Positions 50,740 through 61,297 of a stretch of 64,000 bases of DNA are shown one piece after another. The first letter of the stretch is position 1. Each line of letters starts with the position of its first letter. The notes under the pieces were generated by a model that made no database searches, was not told where the DNA came from, and saw nothing but the letters and a program-made list of their open reading frames with translations. Source of the DNA: Alphaproteobacteria bacterium (GTDB lineage: Bacteria; Pseudomonadota; Alphaproteobacteria; UBA9219); contig JAMFSS010000011.1 of the NCBI GenBank assembly GCA_026225415.1, positions 1 to 64,000 of the forward strand, in the 5' to 3' direction. Made by a program: the position numbers and the translations under genes.

Positions 50740-50817
50740 GAGTTAAATAGATAAGTTTAATTCAACGATTCGCCCACCGGAAAGACATCCACCGCGAACA
50801 CAACAAGGGAGGCCACG

Positions 50818-51216
50818 ATGAAGACCACAACCAAATATGCCGCCACTGCTTTGATGGCTCTGGCGATTACCGCAACATCATTCAGCCCTGCGCAGGCACG
50901 CGGGTGGGATCATCATGGCGGCTGGGGTCGCGGTCATGGCGGCGGCGGTTTCGCTTATGGTTTGGTGGCCGGTGTTGCCGGTGCCGCCGTAGCGCTTGCC
51001 ACGCTCCCTTTCGTCGCTGTAGGCGATGTGGTCGGTGCTGCGGCACCTGCCCCAGCTGAAACTTATTATCAGCCAGCACCCGCGCCCGTCTATCAGCAAG
51101 CCTCCGTGTATCAAGCCGCGCCTGCGCCGGTATATTATGCCCAGCCGCAACGGGTTGTTTACGCCACGCCCGCCTATTATCCTGCCTATGGATATCGGTA
51201 TGGATATTACAGGTAA
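50818..51216 (+). CDS. Small secreted Gly/Tyr/Pro-rich protein
   Basis: Signal peptide then GWDHHGGWGRGHGGGGF and Tyr-rich tail. Confidence 0.65.
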   Translation: MKTTTKYAATALMALAITATSFSPAQARGWDHHGGWGRGHGGGGFAYGLVAGVAGAAVALATLPFVAVGDVVGAAAPAPAETYYQPAPAPVYQQASVYQAAPAPVYYAQPQRVVYATPAYYPAYGYRYGYYR

Positions 51217-51218
51217 TC

Positions 51219-51866
51219 ATGACTAAAGCACCAGTAAAAGCCCCGCGACGAGGTGGCCGCCCGTCGCGGGAACAGGCGGCGATGTTGGAGGACACAATCC
51301 TCGATACCGCGACCGCTTTGTTTTTCGACCAAGGTTATGGCGCGGTCAGTATCGAACAAATCGCCAAACAGGCGCGCATTTCCAAGCGCACTTTCTATGC
51401 GCGTTACGACAATAAAGAAGCATTGTTCACCGCCGTGGTGCATAGGGTTATCCACGGGTTGCGTCCCCCCGCTTCCGCTATCGATACCCTGTTTGCGGGT
51501 GCCAACATCAAAGAAGTTCTGCTGCGCATCGCGCCAATTATATTGCATGCGTCAATGAAACCACAGGCGGTGGCTTTGCAACGGCTGATGCTGGCCGAAG
51601 CCCGGCGCTTTCCCGAGATGGTCACCATCATGCATAACGAAAGCGCGCGTTCCGAAGCCATTACCCGCATTGCCGCCGTTTTGAAAATGCAGAAATCCGG
51701 TATAGCGCCCGAGTTTGCCGCCGAACAGTTTTTGCACATGCTGACCTCTGCGCCGCAACGCCGCGCCATGGGGTTGGACACAGATATGACCAAGCCAGAA
51801 CTGGATCAATGGGCGGCACAGACCGTCGATTTATTCCTGAACGGTTTTGCGGCACCGGTTAAATAA
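51219..51866 (+). CDS. TetR family transcriptional regulator
   Basis: ILDTATALFFDQGYGAVSIEQIAKQARISKRTFYARYDNKEALFTAVV. Confidence 0.93.
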   Translation: MTKAPVKAPRRGGRPSREQAAMLEDTILDTATALFFDQGYGAVSIEQIAKQARISKRTFYARYDNKEALFTAVVHRVIHGLRPPASAIDTLFAGANIKEVLLRIAPIILHASMKPQAVALQRLMLAEARRFPEMVTIMHNESARSEAITRIAAVLKMQKSGIAPEFAAEQFLHMLTSAPQRRAMGLDTDMTKPELDQWAAQTVDLFLNGFAAPVK

Positions 51867-51934
51867 TCCTAGGCAAATATGCCCCGTTTCGGGGTATAGT
51901 CACGGCTGTTCTAACCTAGCCCCACCTTGCCTTT

Positions 51935-54487
51935 ATGATCAAACGCGCCGCCTCTATCAGCCTTATCGTTCTGCTGGTCAATTTCGCCCTGTGGGCCTTG
52001 GTCAACCAAAGCGTTTCCGAACGCGCCTGGGGCGGCACCATCAACAGCCTGTCCTACAGCGGCTATCAGGCGGGCAACGCAGACAATCATTTATCCGATG
52101 CCGATATCGACCGCGATCTGGCGGCATTGGAAGGCCATACGGTTTCCATCCGCACTTATGGCGTGGCCGATGGGTTGGACCGCATTGTGGCTATCGCGGC
52201 CAAGCATAATCTGGATGTTAATCTGGGCGCGTGGATGTCGCCCGATGACGCGACCAACAAAGAAGAGCTGGCGCGCGCCATCGGTGTCGCCCGCGCCAAT
52301 CCTAATGTGAAGCGCCTGATCGTGGGCAATGAATCTTTGCTGCGCGCCGATGTGACGATTGACCAGCTGATCGGCTATATCGAAAGCGCCAAACGGCAAA
52401 TTTCCATCCCCGTCACGACAGCCGAACCGTGGCATATCTGGTTGAAATATCCGCAATTGGCCGACAGCGTCGATTTCATCACGGTGCATATCCTGCCCTA
52501 TTGGGAAGGCGTGCCGGAAGACGGCGCGATTGGCTATATCATGTATCGCTACCGCCAATTGGCCACCGCGTTTCCGCACAAACATATCTTTATCGGGGAA
52601 GTCGGTTGGCCCAGCGAAGGCCAATGGGTCAAAGGTTCCGAGCCATCACTGATCAATGAAGCCAAATTCACCCGCGATTTCCTGAATATCGCCAGCGCGG
52701 AACGGCTGGATTACTCCATCGTCGAATCTTTTGACCAACCATGGAAGCGCGGCATCGAAGGCACCGTCGGCGCGCATTGGGGGTTGTGGAGCATCGACCG
52801 CAAGCCGAAATTTTCCATGAGCGGTTCGGTTGCGGAATCCGCGCGGTGGCTGCAGGGTTGTTTGCTCGCGTCAGCAATTGCGTTTTTGCCTATCCAATGG
52901 TTTGTGCGGCGCAAGCAATATCTGCGTTTCCGTGGGCAGCTTTTCTACGCCGGACTCATTCAGGCGGTCGCCAGCGTTTTTGTCTGGGCAATCATGGCCG
53001 CCATTGCCGAACGTATTTTAAATGGCGATGTGGTGGCATGGACGGCTTTGCTGGGCGCGCAGATCGTCTTGTTGGCGTTGTTGTTGGTCGATGGTTTCGA
53101 GCTGGCCGAAGTTTTATGGACGCGCGAACGCCGCCGTTTCTTTGAACCGCGCAAGGATTGGACACCGCCAGCCGATGCGCCCAAAGTTTCTATCCATGTG
53201 CCGTGTTATAACGAACCGCCGCACATGGTGATGGAAACGCTGGATGCTTTGGCGAAACTTGATTACCCGAATTTTGAAGTTTTGATCATCGACAACAACA
53301 CCAAAGACGAAGCGGTATGGAAACCGGTTGAGGGATATTGCGCCAAGTTAGGAGAACGTTTCCGCTTCTTCCATCTGCCTTCCTGGCCGGGATATAAAGC
53401 GGGCGCGTTGAATTTCGCATTGACACAAACCGCGCCCGATGCCGCCTTTGTCGGCGTGATCGACAGCGATTATGCAGTTGTTCCCGACTGGTTGCGGTCG
53501 ACCATTCCCTATTTTACCAAACCCGAAGTCGCGTTTGTGCAAGCGCCACAGGATTACCGCGACGAAAACGAAAGCGCGTTCAAACGCATGTGTTATTGGG
53601 AATATGCGGGTTTTTTCCATATCGGCATGGTTCAACGCAACGAACGCAACGCGATTATCCAGCATGGCACGATGACATTAATCCGCAAAACCGCATTAAC
53701 CGGCACAGGCGGTTGGGCGGAATGGTGTATTTGCGAAGACGCCGAATTGGGTTTGCGTCTATTTGAAAATGGGTATGAAGCGGTTTACATGGCCAATTCG
53801 ATGGGGCGCGGTTTGATGCCCGATAATTTCAGCGCGTATAAAACCCAGCGTTTCCGTTGGGCTTACGGGGCGGCGCAAATCCTGAAACGCCATTGGCGCG
53901 ATCTGGCCGAAGGCAACCGCCTGACACGCGGGCAAAAATACCATTTCATTTCCGGCTGGCTGCCGTGGTTTGCCGATGCCGCGCATATTGTTTTTGCGGG
54001 TGCCGCGATTGTATGGTCGGTTTTGCTGTTGTTCAAATGGGTCGAATTTCCGCCCGCCGTTTTTCTGGTGCCGACGCTCAGCGTTTTTGTTTTCAAGATC
54101 GCGGCGGCGTTTTTGTTGTATCGGGCGCGCATCCAATGCGGGTGGCGCGACCGGTTGGGGGCGGCTATCGCTGGCATGGCGTTGTCCCATGCCGTTGCGC
54201 GCGCGATGTGGCAAGGCATGTTCACATCGGGAAAACCGTTTTTCCGCACGCCGAAATGCGCCGACAAACCGGCGGCGTTGCAGGCGATATTGATGGCGCG
54301 GGAAGAATTGGCGTTACTCATATCCCTTCTCACTTGCGCCTTGCTGGTGTTGTGGAAATTTGAAATACAGAACCAAAATGCCGATTTATGGGCGGGCATG
54401 TTGCTGGTGCAAACCTTGCCTTACTGGGCGGCCGTGATCTTGGCCAGCGTCAATGCGTGGCCGAAGAAGAAGGTACAGAATGGTTGA
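51935..54487 (+). CDS. GH17-GT2 fusion, beta-1,3-glucan synthase-like (NdvB/NdvC-type)
   Basis: GH17-like VGNESLL and FIGEVGWPSEGQ; GT2 VSIHVPCYNEPPHMVMETLDAL, DSDYAVVP, QAPQDYRD, CEDAELGLRL, QRFRWAYGA. Confidence 0.9.
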   Translation: MIKRAASISLIVLLVNFALWALVNQSVSERAWGGTINSLSYSGYQAGNADNHLSDADIDRDLAALEGHTVSIRTYGVADGLDRIVAIAAKHNLDVNLGAWMSPDDATNKEELARAIGVARANPNVKRLIVGNESLLRADVTIDQLIGYIESAKRQISIPVTTAEPWHIWLKYPQLADSVDFITVHILPYWEGVPEDGAIGYIMYRYRQLATAFPHKHIFIGEVGWPSEGQWVKGSEPSLINEAKFTRDFLNIASAERLDYSIVESFDQPWKRGIEGTVGAHWGLWSIDRKPKFSMSGSVAESARWLQGCLLASAIAFLPIQWFVRRKQYLRFRGQLFYAGLIQAVASVFVWAIMAAIAERILNGDVVAWTALLGAQIVLLALLLVDGFELAEVLWTRERRRFFEPRKDWTPPADAPKVSIHVPCYNEPPHMVMETLDALAKLDYPNFEVLIIDNNTKDEAVWKPVEGYCAKLGERFRFFHLPSWPGYKAGALNFALTQTAPDAAFVGVIDSDYAVVPDWLRSTIPYFTKPEVAFVQAPQDYRDENESAFKRMCYWEYAGFFHIGMVQRNERNAIIQHGTMTLIRKTALTGTGGWAEWCICEDAELGLRLFENGYEAVYMANSMGRGLMPDNFSAYKTQRFRWAYGAAQILKRHWRDLAEGNRLTRGQKYHFISGWLPWFADAAHIVFAGAAIVWSVLLLFKWVEFPPAVFLVPTLSVFVFKIAAAFLLYRARIQCGWRDRLGAAIAGMALSHAVARAMWQGMFTSGKPFFRTPKCADKPAALQAILMAREELALLISLLTCALLVLWKFEIQNQNADLWAGMLLVQTLPYWAAVILASVNAWPKKKVQNG

Positions 54488-54887
54488 AATCAATATCGTC
54501 TATCAGGGCACACTTCGTTGCTCTGCCACCCACAAACCTTCCGGCACCACTTTATTGACCGATGCTCCGGTCGATAATCACGGCAAGGGCGAAAGCTTTT
54601 CGCCCACCGATTTGATGGCAACAGCTTTGGGCGCGTGTATCCTGACAACCATGGGTATCGTCGCCGATATGATTGCGGTCGATTTGACCAACAGTCGAGT
54701 CACGGTTCATAAAGAAATGACCGCGACACCCAGCCGCCGCATTGCGGCGTTGCCCGTGATAATCACGGTGCCCGTGGCGTTGGATGATATGCAGAAACGC
54801 AAATTGATAAAAGCCGCAGAGGGTTGCCCCGTGAAGCACAGCCTTCATCCCGACATTCAAATTCCAATGGAATTTATTTGGGGCTAG
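54480..54887 (+). CDS. OsmC family protein
   Basis: GESFSPTDLMATALGACILTTMGIVADM; ATG overlaps upstream stop. Confidence 0.9.
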   Translation: MVEINIVYQGTLRCSATHKPSGTTLLTDAPVDNHGKGESFSPTDLMATALGACILTTMGIVADMIAVDLTNSRVTVHKEMTATPSRRIAALPVIITVPVALDDMQKRKLIKAAEGCPVKHSLHPDIQIPMEFIWG

Positions 54888-54890
54888 CGC

Positions 54891-55745
54891 TTACAACCGT
54901 TCGACATTCATGCCTTCAACGCGATAGGTCGCGCCCACGGCGCGGTTCGCATCGGGTTCGGGGAAAGTGATAATCAACGAACCGCCATCGACATGCGCTT
55001 GATTGGTGCGCGTGCAATTATCGACATCCGACATTTTCGACCCGTCATTATTCAACATCAACACATGCGTATGATACAGGCAATTGGGTTCGGCCTGGCT
55101 GTAGCTGGTGAAAATCATCACGTCTTCGTTGCCCAGATCATAGGTCGGCGAAATACCGATAACCGAAGGCTGCCCATCGACCGCCAAAACCGTTTGGCCG
55201 TTCACGGTGACATTATAGGATTTATTGCCGGCTGTGCCGCTTTCATTCACATCGACGCTGGCATATCGGCTGTTCATTTTGCGCGTGCCGCCCTTCATCG
55301 ATGTCGCGTAATCGGAACCCACATCATCGGAAGGCAATATGCCGTTGGCGAATTCTTGCGTCTTAAAGCTGTGCGTGCCGATCACAGGCGCATCGGCATC
55401 AGCCAGGGCGCGCATCGTTTTCGGCCCCAAAACACCGTCGGCTTTTAACCCGTGGTCACGCTGGAAATTCTTGATGGCTTTGCGGGTTTGCGGACCCATT
55501 TTGCCGTCGGCTTTGCCTTTGTAATAACCCAGATTGATCAAATGCTGTTGCGCAGTGCGCGTGTTGGAAACGGGCGCAGCGATTACGCGGTGATGGCCCG
55601 CATGGCGAACGACATGATGATGGTGATGCGTAACAGTATGCGTGCAATGGCAATGGGTGGCGGCATCGACGGGCGATGTGCCAAGCACAAGCGCGAAACA
55701 GGCCGAAAGGGACGACAAAGCCAAAGCGCGGGCAAAACGGGTCAT
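54891..55745 (-). CDS. Secreted peptidoglycan-binding (PG_binding_1) protein with His-rich N-terminus
   Basis: TAQQHLINLGYYKGKADGKMGPQTRKAIKNFQRDHGLKADGVLGPKTMRAL; ATHCHCTHTVTHHHHHVVRHAGHHR. Confidence 0.85.
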   Translation of the reverse strand: MTRFARALALSSLSACFALVLGTSPVDAATHCHCTHTVTHHHHHVVRHAGHHRVIAAPVSNTRTAQQHLINLGYYKGKADGKMGPQTRKAIKNFQRDHGLKADGVLGPKTMRALADADAPVIGTHSFKTQEFANGILPSDDVGSDYATSMKGGTRKMNSRYASVDVNESGTAGNKSYNVTVNGQTVLAVDGQPSVIGISPTYDLGNEDVMIFTSYSQAEPNCLYHTHVLMLNNDGSKMSDVDNCTRTNQAHVDGGSLIITFPEPDANRAVGATYRVEGMNVERL

Positions 55746-55831
55746 TTTAAAATCCTTGTTGATTCTGATGCCTTGAATCAAAGCCAAAAACCTGTTTGGC
55801 GCAAGGGGTTAATTATGGTTATAAGACAATC

Positions 55832-56680
55832 ATGAACTATCGCCACATCTTTCACGCCGGAAATATCTGTGACGTCGTTAAACACGCGGTTTTAACGCTT
55901 GTGCTGCGGCATTTGCGCGTCAAAGACAAAGGCTTTGCCGTCCTTGATACCCATGCGGGCATCGGGCTTTATGACCTTGCCGACCCCCGCGCATTAAAAA
56001 CCGGCGAGGCCGACGCCGGTATTAACCGCCTTCTGGCATCCGCTCCCCTGCCCGCTTTGAAAGATTATTACACCATATTGCGGAAATTAAATCCTCTGTG
56101 GAACGGCATAGGCACAGAAAATTTCCGTACCTATCCGGGTTCGCCGCTGATCGGTTTTCATCTGCTGCGCGACCAAGACCGGTTGATGGCCTGCGAACTT
56201 CATCCCGAAGATTTTGAGGCGTTGCGCGTTTTGTCTCCCCACGACAAGCGCATGCAAATCCACCACCGCGACGGGTTTGAAGCGATGGGCGCGTTTTTAC
56301 CACCACCGGAAAAACGCGGCCTTGTTCTCATCGACCCCCCTTATGAAGAGCCGGATGAATTCGACCGTCTGGTAAAACGCGTGCAGGCGGCGCACAAAGT
56401 CTGGCCGACTGGCATCTATATGTTGTGGTATCCCATCAAAAACAGACCAGCGATCTGGCAATTTCACGAAGCGCTGGCGGCGACGGGCATCGGCAAAATT
56501 CTCTGCGCCGAGTTTATTTACGAACAAGAAGGCCGTGCGGATAAATTGGTGGGCAGTGGATTAATATTAATCAACCCACCGTGGAAACTGGACGAAGAAC
56601 TGACCGCGCTGTTTCCGGCACTACACAACGCTATGCACACAAATTATGCGGGCAGCATTGTGAAGTGGCTGGTAGAATAA
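55832..56680 (+). CDS. rlmJ: 23S rRNA (adenine(2030)-N(6))-methyltransferase RlmJ
   Basis: MNYRHIFHAGNICDVVKHAVLTLVLRHL, DTHAGIGLYDL, LVLIDPPYEEPDEF. Confidence 0.95.
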   Translation: MNYRHIFHAGNICDVVKHAVLTLVLRHLRVKDKGFAVLDTHAGIGLYDLADPRALKTGEADAGINRLLASAPLPALKDYYTILRKLNPLWNGIGTENFRTYPGSPLIGFHLLRDQDRLMACELHPEDFEALRVLSPHDKRMQIHHRDGFEAMGAFLPPPEKRGLVLIDPPYEEPDEFDRLVKRVQAAHKVWPTGIYMLWYPIKNRPAIWQFHEALAATGIGKILCAEFIYEQEGRADKLVGSGLILINPPWKLDEELTALFPALHNAMHTNYAGSIVKWLVE

Positions 56681-56681
56681 A

Positions 56682-58625
56682 CTACTTCCGCAAATCCGGC
56701 GGCAAAACTTCCGCCGCCAAACTCACCGCCGCATCCGCCAAACTCATCATCTCCTGCGCCTCGCCACCCAAACGGCGCAAAGCGACCGTCTTATTCTCGG
56801 CTTCCTTGCGCCCCACAACCAAAATCAATGGCACTTTCTGTAACGAATGATCACGGATTTTCGCATTGATCTTTTCGGCACGCGTATCAATTTGCGTGCG
56901 TATACCCGCCGCATCCAATGCTTCATAAACTTCACGCGCATAATCATCCGCATCATTGGTGATGGTGCAAACAACGGCCTGCACCGGCGACAACCACAAC
57001 GGAAATTTGCCCGAACAATCTTCGATCATAATGCCAAGGAAACGATGCAACGTGCCCAAAATCGCGCGATGCAACATAACAGGACGATGTTTCTGCCCGT
57101 CTTCGCCGATATAAACCGCATCCAGACGTTCCGGCATGTTGGGATCGACTTGCAACGTGCCGCATTGCCATTCGCGGCCAATCGCATCGCGCAAATAGAA
57201 TTCCAGTTTCGGCCCGTAAAACGCGCCATCGCCCGGATTGATGTCATAGGGCAAGCCCGCTTCTTCCAATGCGCGTTTCAATGCGCCTTCGGCCTTGTCC
57301 CACGCCTCCTCGGTGCCGATACGCACAGCGGGACGGTCGGCCAGACGCACACGTGCGACCTCAAACCCAAGGTCGGCATAGACAGAACGCAACAATTCAC
57401 AGAATGCCAGGCTCTCGCTTTGAATCTGGTCTTCGGTACAGAAAATATGCGCGTCGTCTTGCACAAATTGGCGCACGCGCATCAGGCCATGCATCGATCC
57501 GTGCGATTCATTACGGTGACAATTACCGAATTCGGCCATACGCAACGGCAAATCGCGATAGCTGGTGATGCCTTGTTTAAACAGCTGCACATGGCCGGGG
57601 CAATTCATCGGCTTCAACCCCAACATATGCGGTTCGTCCGGTTTCGCCTCATTCTTCAACGCGACCTTGAACATATTGTCGCCATACATATCCCAATGGC
57701 CGGATGCCTTGAACAGGCTGCTGTCATACAGCTGCGGTGTATGCACTTCGACATAACCCGCCTTGGTAATACGGCGGCGGATATAATTTTCCAACGTTCT
57801 GTATAATGTCCAACCCTTGGGGTGCCAGAACACGCTGCCCGCCGCTTCGTCTTGCATATGGAACAGGCCGAGTTCCTTGCCGATTTTGCGATGATCGCGT
57901 TTTTCGGCTTCGTCAATTTGCGTCAGATAGGCTTGCAATTCTTTTTCATCACGCCAAGCGGTGCCATAAATACGTTGCAACATCGCGTTCTTACTGTCGC
58001 CGCGCCAATAGGCACCGGCCAGTTTCAACAGCTTGAACGCGGTTCCCGTCTTGCCTGTGGTCGGCATATGCGGGCCGCGGCATAAATCTTTCCATTCACC
58101 TTGCGAATAAGTTGTGATGGTTTGGTTGGCGGGCAAATCGCGGATTAATTCCGCTTTATACTTCTCGCCTTTCGATTCAAAAAACTTCACCGCCTCGTCG
58201 CGTTGCCATTCTTCGCGCACCAAGGGTGCATCACGCGCGACAATCTCGCGCATTTTTTCTTCAATCTTGGGGAAATCGTCAGTGCTAAAAGGCACATCGC
58301 GGGCGAAGTCGTAGTAAAAACCATTTTCGATATTGGGGCCGATCGTCACCTGCGTATCGGGGAAAAGTTCCTGAACCGCTTCGGCCAGAATATGCGCGGT
58401 GTCGTGGCGGATGAGATCCAAAGCTTCGGGCGACTTACGCGTAACAATTTCAACCTTTGCATCACGGTCGATGAGGCGCATCAAATCGCGCAACTCACCG
58501 TCCAGCTTGATAGCCAGCGCGGCCTTGGCAAGACCGGCGCCAATAGAGGCGGCCAAATCCAAACCCGTTACGGGTGCGGAAAAACTTTTGACGTTACCGT
58601 CGGGCAAAGTGAGATTAACAGTCAT
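56682..58625 (-). CDS. thrS: Threonyl-tRNA synthetase
   Basis: TGS domain; [76 protein letters not shown]. Confidence 0.97.
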   Translation of the reverse strand: MTVNLTLPDGNVKSFSAPVTGLDLAASIGAGLAKAALAIKLDGELRDLMRLIDRDAKVEIVTRKSPEALDLIRHDTAHILAEAVQELFPDTQVTIGPNIENGFYYDFARDVPFSTDDFPKIEEKMREIVARDAPLVREEWQRDEAVKFFESKGEKYKAELIRDLPANQTITTYSQGEWKDLCRGPHMPTTGKTGTAFKLLKLAGAYWRGDSKNAMLQRIYGTAWRDEKELQAYLTQIDEAEKRDHRKIGKELGLFHMQDEAAGSVFWHPKGWTLYRTLENYIRRRITKAGYVEVHTPQLYDSSLFKASGHWDMYGDNMFKVALKNEAKPDEPHMLGLKPMNCPGHVQLFKQGITSYRDLPLRMAEFGNCHRNESHGSMHGLMRVRQFVQDDAHIFCTEDQIQSESLAFCELLRSVYADLGFEVARVRLADRPAVRIGTEEAWDKAEGALKRALEEAGLPYDINPGDGAFYGPKLEFYLRDAIGREWQCGTLQVDPNMPERLDAVYIGEDGQKHRPVMLHRAILGTLHRFLGIMIEDCSGKFPLWLSPVQAVVCTITNDADDYAREVYEALDAAGIRTQIDTRAEKINAKIRDHSLQKVPLILVVGRKEAENKTVALRRLGGEAQEMMSLADAAVSLAAEVLPPDLRK

Positions 58626-58800
58626 GGTTCAATTTCTAAGTTATTGTTTCTGACTCTTTTCTACCCAATGTGAGTCTTTCATGCAACGCAAAGTCGAAAT
58701 AGTTTTTTGTTCGCTTCACGCCATTGACCGCATGAATCCGCACCCCCTACAGTAGGGGCAAGTGATTCGTTCTGAATCCGCCAGAAAAAGTGAAAAATTT

Positions 58801-59292
58801 ATGAATCCCAACACCACAACCGTCCTTTTTCTGTCCACGGGCGATGCCGCGCGCGGCATTATGGCCGAAGCCCTGTTGCGCCACAAAGGTGGCGACCGCT
58901 TTACCGCCCTTTCCGCCGGTTATGCCATGTTGCCCGGCGTGCATGATTGTACTGCAGAGTTATTGAAATCCGAAGGTATTTCGCTGGATGGATTGCATGC
59001 CAAAGGGTGGAACGAATTTTTTAATTCGTCGCGTTCAATATTGGTCGATGTGATTATTACTTTGTCCGAAGAAGCCCGCGCCAATTGTCCGCAATGGCCC
59101 GGCGACCCGGTGCGCGTTCATTGGCCGGTCGATGATCCTTTGGCATCCAGCAGCGACGATATGCGCGAATGGAAATTCCGCAAATGTTTCACCACGATGC
59201 AAAACCGCGTCGATGCGTTGATCAAACAACGCAAACCGCACAGCCCGGCGGAATTGATGATTCAGATGCGCAGTATTGCGGCAGTTGTTTAA
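58801..59292 (+). CDS. Low-MW PTP/ArsC-like protein lacking the catalytic cysteine
   Basis: VLFLSTGDAARGIMAEALL aligns with VLFLCTGNSARS; VHWPVDDPLASS resembles the family DP motif region. Confidence 0.8.
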   Translation: MNPNTTTVLFLSTGDAARGIMAEALLRHKGGDRFTALSAGYAMLPGVHDCTAELLKSEGISLDGLHAKGWNEFFNSSRSILVDVIITLSEEARANCPQWPGDPVRVHWPVDDPLASSSDDMREWKFRKCFTTMQNRVDALIKQRKPHSPAELMIQMRSIAAVV

Positions 59293-60515
59293 GCCGCAAC
59301 CGTGGTCGCAACCGTCCGCGCCGCCGGATACATCAACCCTTCATACATTTCCATCATGCCGTTGAACCAATTTGCCTGCGGGAAATTATCTTCGATGAAA
59401 TAGCGCGTATTGTCGGCCAGATTAACGCGTTGATCTGTGTTCAGACGGGTGGCTTCGCGCAACGCCTTGGTTAATTCCTGCACATTATCGGGCGGCAAAA
59501 CCCAGGCGGTTTCGCCCTTCATGACCATTTCTTCGTTCGCGCCAACCGATGTGACAATCACAGGGCGACCCAAAGCCTGCGCCGCCAGCAATTCCATATT
59601 CTGGCCGCGTGGCGCGCTGTTGGCTGCGATCACCATATTCGCCAGCCAAAACGCAGCCGGCCAGTCGGTACAGGTTTCGGGCATAATCACTTTGCCGCTT
59701 AAGCCCAACCGTTCGATGCTTTGTTCCAATTCGGTGCGCAGCAATTGTGAATGACGCCCGCCACCGACCATAACAGTGTAAAGATTTTCCTGTTTCAACT
59801 GCACCAAAGCCTGCAGAATTTCTGCATGCCCCATGTTGGGTTCAATCGGCATAGGTGCCAAGGCCACAATCGCCTGTTCCGGCAAACGCCATAAACGGCT
59901 TAGATTATGCAACCGTTCGGCGCTGATGCCCGATGCGTTATAGCTTTGCAGATCGATGCCGGGTGCCACGCGCGTGATAATCGCCGGATTAATCTGAAAA
60001 GTCGACGTCAGATGCTTGGCCATCATCCGTGTCGGCACACGCACCGCGCAGGATGTTTGCGTCATGAGCGCGATCAACCGATGGGTCAAAGGCGTATCGG
60101 CCAAAGGTTGCGTGATATCGATCACCAACGGCAACCGGTGCAACAAACTTAATTTACACGCCTGCGCCACGGTCGCGATGCCATGCGCATGAATGAGAAC
60201 CGGACGTTCGCGTTGCACCAAAGATTCCAGTTGCACGCGATTACGCCAGCTGGACAAAACACCGTGATGGTCGAGCGGCATGCGCACATGTTTGACCGCA
60301 GCCCGTTCCGCCTCAGTCACCAACGCGCCACCGCTGCTGGCGATCATCGCGCGCCAGCCCAAACGTTGGGTCAGGACCGCCAAAGTCACCGTTTCCCGCG
60401 CCGGATCGCCGTAATCCAGATCGGCACACAAATGCAAAACGCCGGCCTTTGTGCTGCGCCGCGTTCCACCTTTAAGCGGCTGGGGATTTCTGTTAAAGCT
60501 GTTTGGCTGTGTCAT
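59289..60515 (-). CDS. Glycosyltransferase family 4-like
   Basis: VLIHAHGIATVAQACKL, GGGRHSQLLRTELEQSIERLGLSGKVIMPE, NMELLAAQALGRPVIVTSVGANEEMV. Confidence 0.85.
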   Translation of the reverse strand: MTQPNSFNRNPQPLKGGTRRSTKAGVLHLCADLDYGDPARETVTLAVLTQRLGWRAMIASSGGALVTEAERAAVKHVRMPLDHHGVLSSWRNRVQLESLVQRERPVLIHAHGIATVAQACKLSLLHRLPLVIDITQPLADTPLTHRLIALMTQTSCAVRVPTRMMAKHLTSTFQINPAIITRVAPGIDLQSYNASGISAERLHNLSRLWRLPEQAIVALAPMPIEPNMGHAEILQALVQLKQENLYTVMVGGGRHSQLLRTELEQSIERLGLSGKVIMPETCTDWPAAFWLANMVIAANSAPRGQNMELLAAQALGRPVIVTSVGANEEMVMKGETAWVLPPDNVQELTKALREATRLNTDQRVNLADNTRYFIEDNFPQANWFNGMMEMYEGLMYPAARTVATTVAA

Positions 60516-60535
60516 TACTTTATGGGGCTACATAT

Positions 60536-61294
60536 ATGTCTGTTGAATTCCTTAGTCTAGCGGAAGGCACCCTTGCATATCAACGACAGATTGGCGATAT
60601 AGGGCAGGCAGGCGGGGGCAAACCCGGCGTGGTTTTTCTGGGCGGTTATGCGTCGGATATGGAAGGCACAAAAGCCCAGTATTTGGCACAAAAATGCGCC
60701 GAATCCGGCCTGTCTTTCGTGCGTTTCGATTACCGCGGCTGTGGGCAATCACCCGGAAAATTTACAGATGGCACTATCGGCTTGTGGCGCGAAGATACGC
60801 TGGCCGTCCTCGACCAGCTGACACAGGGGCCGCAAATAATCGTCGGGTCATCCATGGGTGGGTGGTTGGGTTTACTTCTGGCATCATCGCGTCCCGAACG
60901 TATCAAGGCTTTTATCGGTATAGCGGTCGCGCCAGATTTTTCGGAAGAGTTGGTATGGAAAAACCTGACCGATAAACAGCGCGAGACATTATTGCGCGAC
61001 GGCGAAATTTATGACGAAGACGCGCCACCAGATTTCAGAATACCAATGACATTAAAATTGATCGAAGATGCGCGGGCGCATCTGGTATTTAGCTCGCCCT
61101 GCCCCATCGCCTGCCCCGTTCGTTTACTACAAGGCATGCGCGACAAGGAAGTTCCCTACACATACGCCGAACGCATCGCCAAACATATCGCATCGGACGA
61201 TGTGCAAATAACGCTCATAAAAAACGGTGACCACCGCCTTAGCACACCCGAAAATCTGGATATGTTGTGGCAAATGGTCGCCGGTTTTATCTAA
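60536..61294 (+). CDS. Alpha/beta hydrolase
   Basis: FVRFDYRGCGQSPG, IIVGSSMGGWLGLLLA (GxSxG), NGDHRLSTPENLD; ORF opens at 60503. Confidence 0.9.
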   Translation: MSVEFLSLAEGTLAYQRQIGDIGQAGGGKPGVVFLGGYASDMEGTKAQYLAQKCAESGLSFVRFDYRGCGQSPGKFTDGTIGLWREDTLAVLDQLTQGPQIIVGSSMGGWLGLLLASSRPERIKAFIGIAVAPDFSEELVWKNLTDKQRETLLRDGEIYDEDAPPDFRIPMTLKLIEDARAHLVFSSPCPIACPVRLLQGMRDKEVPYTYAERIAKHIASDDVQITLIKNGDHRLSTPENLDMLWQMVAGFI

Positions 61295-61297
61295 AGC

